From positions 9,162,001-9,226,000 of the forward strand of contig CM028906.1 of the NCBI GenBank assembly GCA_016801845.1: DNA of 64,000 nt, given 5' to 3'. A program made the translations under genes and the position numbers. The DNA comes from Polydactylus sextarius (taxonomy: Eukaryota; Chordata; Actinopteri; Polynemidae). The notes under the pieces were generated by a model that did no database searches, was not told where the DNA came from, and saw only the letters and a list, made by a program, of their open reading frames with translations. Of this stretch, positions 59,776 to 64,000 are shown one piece after another. The stretch's first letter is position 1. Each line of letters starts with the position of its first letter.

Positions 59776-59821
59776 GGTGGGGGGGATCAGGTTGGGGGGT
59801 GGGGGTGGGGGTGGGGAGGGG
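59776..59821 (+). other. G-quadruplex-forming tract
   Basis: Runs of 8, 6, 5, 5, 4 and 4 G separated by short loops, mostly a single T. It satisfies the G4 pattern several times over on the + strand. Confidence 0.85.
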
Positions 59822-59829
59822 TGTCAAAT

Positions 59830-60060
59830 ATTAACAAGTAGGTCCCATCCCATCACCTCCTCTAGCTCCTGAGTGGTTCCTCATTAGCATTGGCATTGTG
59901 CTCCAGGAGAAAGGTGACAAAGCAAAGTGCTTCTGGTCCCAACGGTTTTGAATCAGCTTGAAATCCCCTTTGTGTTGGCCAAGCCCCCCCCCCCCCTCCA
60001 CCCCCTCCTGCCTATCCCGGTCTGTGGCCATTTACAAAGCCTACCAACCATCACCCTGAG
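59830..60060. promoter_or_regulatory. candidate conserved noncoding island containing C13
   Basis: TCCTCATTAGCATTGGCATT, GGTGACAAAGCAAAG (nuclear-receptor/TCF-like) and GGCCATTTACAAAGCC, with C13 at 59984-59996. Directly beside the G-quadruplex tract, 2.3 kb upstream of mex3b. Regulatory role inferred. Confidence 0.28.
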
Positions 60061-60980
60061 TGCTCCTAACATTCAGGCTTCATAATGCCATGCTACACCG
60101 AGAAAAACGACGTATGCAAACTTCCTGTAGCTTTTCTGGTCAGGACTGCACCGCTGGATCTGAGGTGTATCAAATTTACCTTTTTAAAACATTTTTACAA
60201 CATAAAGACTGGGAGGCTGCTGGATTCCATACTGCAGTAAAATGAAACTTTTATCAGCGTGCAGTAATGTTGAGGGGAAAAAAGAAAAAGAAAAAAGGAT
60301 TATCACATTATCAGAAGTCTTTGGTGATACCTGAGCGGCATGGCAATGTTAACTGGTTGTAAACTTGTAAAATAAACACTGAGAGCTGCTGACACAATAA
60401 TATTACAATTCAGGGGAGATTAATATGTCAAAGCATTTTTTCAGAGTATTAAATGAGTTATGTGGTTTGTTTAGCTAAAGTAGCGGCCAAGTAAGAAATA
60501 CTTTTTCTTCTGTTTGTCTAGAAAAATAAGTCAAATTTAGAGTCCCTGAGGTTACATAACTAAAAAAGCCCTAATGGGATTAATATACTTTTTTTTTTTT
60601 TTTTACAAAATAATCTTAATGCAAGATTGACAGACTGGCTTTTTTCAGTGCTTTCAATTGCTGCTCATGGTCACTGACATTACTCTGCATATGTGAAGCT
60701 GAAGAGATGTATGATACCCAAACACAGAGACTGTGTTTAGGTATCTTTTTTCACAATCTTATAAAGAGAATACTTATACTTTTTAAGTGAAATTTTGGCA
60801 AAATTATAATAAGATATTGTTTAACAGTGATGTTTTTTTTTATATTGTGACCTACTGTGATACTACTTCTTCTACTGATGTAACAAATTATATAATGACA
60901 GGACTTAATAACTTGTTGTGTATTGGTCACAGTACAGAAAGATTAAATGTGCTGTACGTGGGTGTGTATATAAGTGTCTA
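60061..60980. other. intergenic, AT-rich, no gene seen
   Basis: T16 run near 60589-60604. Otherwise nothing supported. Confidence 0.5.
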
Positions 60981-61236
<256 letters not shown>

Positions 61237-61739
61237 TTGCACTAAAACTCAAATAACAGAGATCCAATTGAAAACCAATCCATTTTATTTAGAAGCTGGA
61301 GCCAGCAGGAAAAATATTGTTAATACTAACCATAAGGAAAACTGGGCATGTTTTATTGTAATTTGTGTCATTTTCTGTGGCAGACTTCTAAAACATGTGA
61401 GCAGTTTCAAATCATCATGGTTATGTGATTGTCATAAAATGCAGGAAAGTCAAGCAGAGACAAAAAAAAAAAAGTTTGAGATATGTGTTGGGAGCTGTTC
61501 AGTGTTATTTTTTCAGTAGAGCACATCTAATGACAGTTTCAAACAGGAGAAAACCAGGATAGTGTGTATTGTTTCATTCATGTAACATTTAACGTCCACA
61601 GATGTCTCTTCTAACTGCATGTGGCACCAACATATTGTTTATTTCATGCAAGTAAAACGTCTTGTGGAAGTGTGTGAGTGAAGAGCAAACAGAGAAGCAG
61701 ACAAGGAGCGAGAGACAAAGAGAGAGACTGAGAACAAAG
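61237..61739. other. upstream of mex3b, no supported feature
   Basis: AT-rich up to about 61640, then GAGAGACAAAGAGAGAGACT-type purine-rich sequence leading into the promoter region. Confidence 0.5.
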
Positions 61740-61870
61740 AAGGGGGCGTGACTTTATGCCACGACTCCGCCCATCCACCGCATACTCCACCAATCAGCTC
61801 GCCGATATGCAAATGACCTCGCAGCACCGCATCGTCCCTGCCCAGGTGTGACGTCACCCGCACATCTCTC
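61740..61870 (+). promoter_or_regulatory. mex3b: mex3b core promoter region
   Basis: A dense, correctly spaced set of classic elements: GGGGCGTG (61743-61750), CCGCCC GC-box (61767-61772), ACCAATCAG CCAAT box (61789-61797), ATGCAAAT octamer (61807-61814), CAGGTG E-box (61843-61848) and a perfect CRE TGACGTCA (61849-61856). No TATA box. GC and CpG rise sharply here, as at a CpG-island promoter. The exact start site is not visible; it probably lies between 61860 and 62100. Confidence 0.65.
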
Positions 61871-62315
61871 TGTCTGGCTTTGCAAGAACTCAGACAGAAG
61901 CAACAGAGGACCTGAGGGAAGCCAGCCGGGGAGGGGCCCTTTGTCAGGAAGGAATATTATTACTATCGCCACCGCCGGCTCTGGAGTAAACACGCTTTTT
62001 GTTCGCTGTCTTTCCGTGCTTACAGCACAGCCCGGCTCGGCTCGGACCGGGACATCTAGTTTTCTGTCGGGAGAATAAAGGGGGTGGATGTTATTTTGTA
62101 GCTCCTTGCACTCTTTTTTTCTCCCCCCCTTCAGCCGCACTGATTTATTTGCACTGACCAGTTGTCTCTGAAAACCGGGTCCGGTGCCTCTCCCCTCCTC
62201 CTTCCCTCTCCTTTCTCACTCCTTCTTTTTTTAACCTCCTCCTTCCTTCCTTCCTTCCTTCCTTCCTCTTTTTTTGCCTTTTATCCGAACCCGCAACGTT
62301 AGCGAAGACGCAAAG
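61871..62315 (+). promoter_or_regulatory. mex3b: mex3b 5'UTR / CpG-rich leader
   Basis: CpG-rich (GCCACCGCCGGC, GCTCGGCTCGGACCGGG) up to 62060, then a long pyrimidine tract (62105-62282) including six or seven CCTT units (62241-62267). CTCCCCCCTTCAG ending at 62133 would also fit a 3' splice site, so a short upstream intron in the 5'UTR is possible. The stretch immediately before the ATG (AACGTTAGCGAAGACGCAAAG) has no in-frame ATG. Confidence 0.5.
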
Positions 62316-62538
62316 ATGCCCAGCTCGCTGTTCGCAGACAGCAGCGTCCAGGGAGATGCACTGGACGACCAGAGAGCCCTGCAGATCGCCCTGGATCAGC
62401 TGTCCCTGCTCGGCTTGGACAACGACGAGAACCCGCTGTACGACAACAACCAGGAGCCCCGGAAAAAGAGCGTGAACATGACTGAATGCGTCCCGGTTCC
62501 CAGCTCCGAGCATGTGGCTGAGATTGTGGGAAGACAAG
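62316..62538 (+). CDS. mex3b: mex3b, RNA-binding KH/RING protein MEX3B, first coding exon
   Basis: 74 codons plus one base. MEX3 proteins bind mRNA through two KH domains and carry a C-terminal RING; they shuttle between nucleus and cytoplasm and control mRNA stability and translation. The exon starts MPSSLFADSSVQGDALDDQR, continues ALQIALDQLSLLGLDNDENP, and ends NMTECVPVPSSEHVAEIVGR then Q. The MPSSLFAD start and the DDQRALQ.ALDQLSLLGLD block fit MEX3B rather than MEX3A, C or D, and linkage to efl1 agrees. The human protein is about 569 aa, so only the N-terminus is here. The fish form lacks the glycine-rich insert of human. ATG 62316 is the first in frame. The donor GTGCGT at 62539 splits the last glycine of the KH1 GRQG loop. 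Confidence 0.93.
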
Positions 62539-64000
62539 GTGCGTGTGCGTTTCTGTGTCTCTACATAGTTCAGCTGTGTGTTTGTTATGCAGGGCGAGCT
62601 ATGACTGTGTGGGAGGAACAGAATGCCAGCGCACGCTCACATAATGCACGAAATAACCAAACACACTCTAGTTTGTCTGCACGAGCGCTTTAACATACTT
62701 TCCGATATCTTGTCTAAATGTTTAGAGACCACTTATGAATTCGGCTTGTTTATTTATCCACCAGGTGGACACCAGTTCAATAAAAACGTGAACTTTTGTT
62801 ACCGTCTCGCCAGTTAGTCACACGTTGTTCCGCCTCTATAAATACAACGAGGTGGGCGGCAGCGAAGCTGCATGTAACAATTCAAGAAGTTGGTGTTTAA
62901 GTGAAATCGGCGCCTGCTGACGAGATTCTGTTTACGCCGAAATAAAGAACACGTTGGTCCCCTACTGATAAGACACTAAGTCATATCTTTTGATGTATAT
63001 ACGCTATAAGGCGAGTACATTATTATTAATTTATTGTAAAATTTAAATGTAGTTTAGTTTACAACAAAGATAATTACAGTGTCTATATAATCAAAGGCGC
63101 GTCTGATAAAAGTTTGGTTGAAGTGCAGCAGTGAGCGCTGTCCTGACAGGACAGGTTATTCTGGTCGTTATTCGGTGAAGTAGGACATGTAGGTCCCCGG
63201 CTGAGATCAAGAGAGAAAACAGTGGCTCTCGGTGACTAAGTGTCATTAATTGTTAATGCTCATCGATTCCCAGCTTAATATTACGGTTATGATGATAATG
63301 ATGATGGCGATGAGCAGTGCGGGATCACATTGGGACAACGGTCACGATCTTACCTTGCCACAGGCAGCAGACGCCCATATCGCTGCACAGACCGAGCTTA
63401 GTCTTCCAGCTGTAGGGCTGCAGGGCGGTACTGGTGCTTGGTTACATATGCGGAATCTTTTTCCCCTCCCTGCAATACCACTGCCGCTGCTGCTGTTGTT
63501 GTTGTTCCCAGAAAAACAAAAGGGTTGTAAGGAACCACGGGCTCCTACCCGCCACTTTAAAGCAACTACAGTGGGACATTTGTGAACTACCTCTATTTAC
63601 TTTAGATACCCCCCTCATTCACCCACACCCACCCCGCTATTGTCAGGTTATTTTAGGTTATGGGTGGAAAAAAAAAGAAGTGGATTAACCATGACCTAAG
63701 GGATTGCTCCAAGACAGCCACATAAAAGAGACCATATCCTCATTTGACCTACATCAGACTGATGCCAAGTCATTATGAATTTATGTCAAAGATTTAAAAC
63801 TGACTGAGTTGAGGTGGGTTTACTCTCCTCTGCATCCCTGGTTACATCACCCTGTCCCGCTCAACTCGCGTTGCTCCGCTAATTATGTCATTCTTCCCAG
63901 GCTGTTTCCTCAGCCAGTCCCATTTTGATCATAAAGAGACGTGTGTTTATGCTTTAAGGTGTTGGAATGCAACTTTATGCATTGCTCTGACGTGTAGGCT
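62539..64000 (+). other. mex3b intron 1, running off the window
   Basis: Donor GTGCGT; no acceptor followed by the expected CKIKALR continuation was found, so the rest of KH1, KH2 and RING lie beyond 64000. Contains CTCTATAAATACAACG (TATA-like, 62836-62848), a GATGAT-type trinucleotide stretch (63287-63315) and a TGCTGCTGTTGTTGTTGTT run (63488-63506). Open frames of 111 and 84 codons near 63250-63688 have no domain. Confidence 0.8.

Noticed and set aside
62274..62315. Extension of mex3b upstream of ATG 62316
   Set aside because: There is no in-frame ATG upstream; the family start MPSSLF is at 62316.
62836..62848. TATAAATA in mex3b intron 1 as an internal promoter
   Set aside because: A single TATA-like word in AT-containing intron DNA with no downstream exon signal.

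Overview
The window is vertebrate nuclear DNA, almost certainly from a teleost fish. It has split genes with GT-AG introns, long AT-rich noncoding stretches, abundant CA, CT and TCTA microsatellites, and relics of transposon groups typical of fish (Tc1-like DNA transposons, LINE relics resembling L2/Rex1 and Rex3/RTE, and short terminal-inverted-repeat elements). There is no sign of a bacterial or viral genome: no operons, no ribosome-binding-site-led genes and no CRISPR array.

Only two protein-coding genes can be supported, both on the + strand. Positions 7933-19476 carry the last six coding exons of efl1 (EFTUD1), the EF-2-like GTPase that acts with SBDS to release eIF6 from late pre-60S ribosomal subunits. 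The six exons join in frame into 449 codons plus stop, and the 5' part of the gene lies before the window. Positions 62316-62538 carry the first coding exon of mex3b, an RNA-binding KH/RING protein. It has a CpG- and motif-rich promoter region upstream, and its intron runs off the right edge. The order efl1 then mex3b, on the same strand, matches the neighbourhood I recall from human 15q25.

Layout: 1-7932 is an efl1 intron with a decayed antisense Tc1 relic, an ATATA pentanucleotide array, homopolymer runs and a 661-bp TA-flanked inverted-repeat element. 7933-19476 holds the efl1 exons and introns, followed by its 3'UTR. About 19.8-61.7 kb is a 42-kb gene-free interval. It contains LINE fragments (25.1-25.7, 26.3-26.7, 34.0-34.9, 45.1-45.8, 48.4-48.6, 54.0-54.4, 57.6-58.1 kb), two Tc1-like relics (32.1-32.5, 49.9-50.2 kb), two miniature inverted-repeat elements (42.0-42.7, 52.0-52.5 kb), a possible LTR relic (36.2-36.6 kb), striking hairpins (28.7-28.9, 38.3 kb) and long microsatellites. 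Between these sit several unrepetitive islands rich in homeodomain-, SOX- and CCAAT-like motifs that could be mex3b regulatory elements. That last point is inference.

I found no convincing new biological system. The more unusual observations are the shared deletion structure of two LINE-derived copies, three well-delimited or shared inverted-repeat elements, the hairpin clusters, a purine-rich CCAAT-bearing island at 55.8-56.2 kb that could be an unannotated promoter, and a TCC repeat that doubles as the polypyrimidine tract of the last efl1 exon. Repeat-family names come from memory of family sequences, not from a search.
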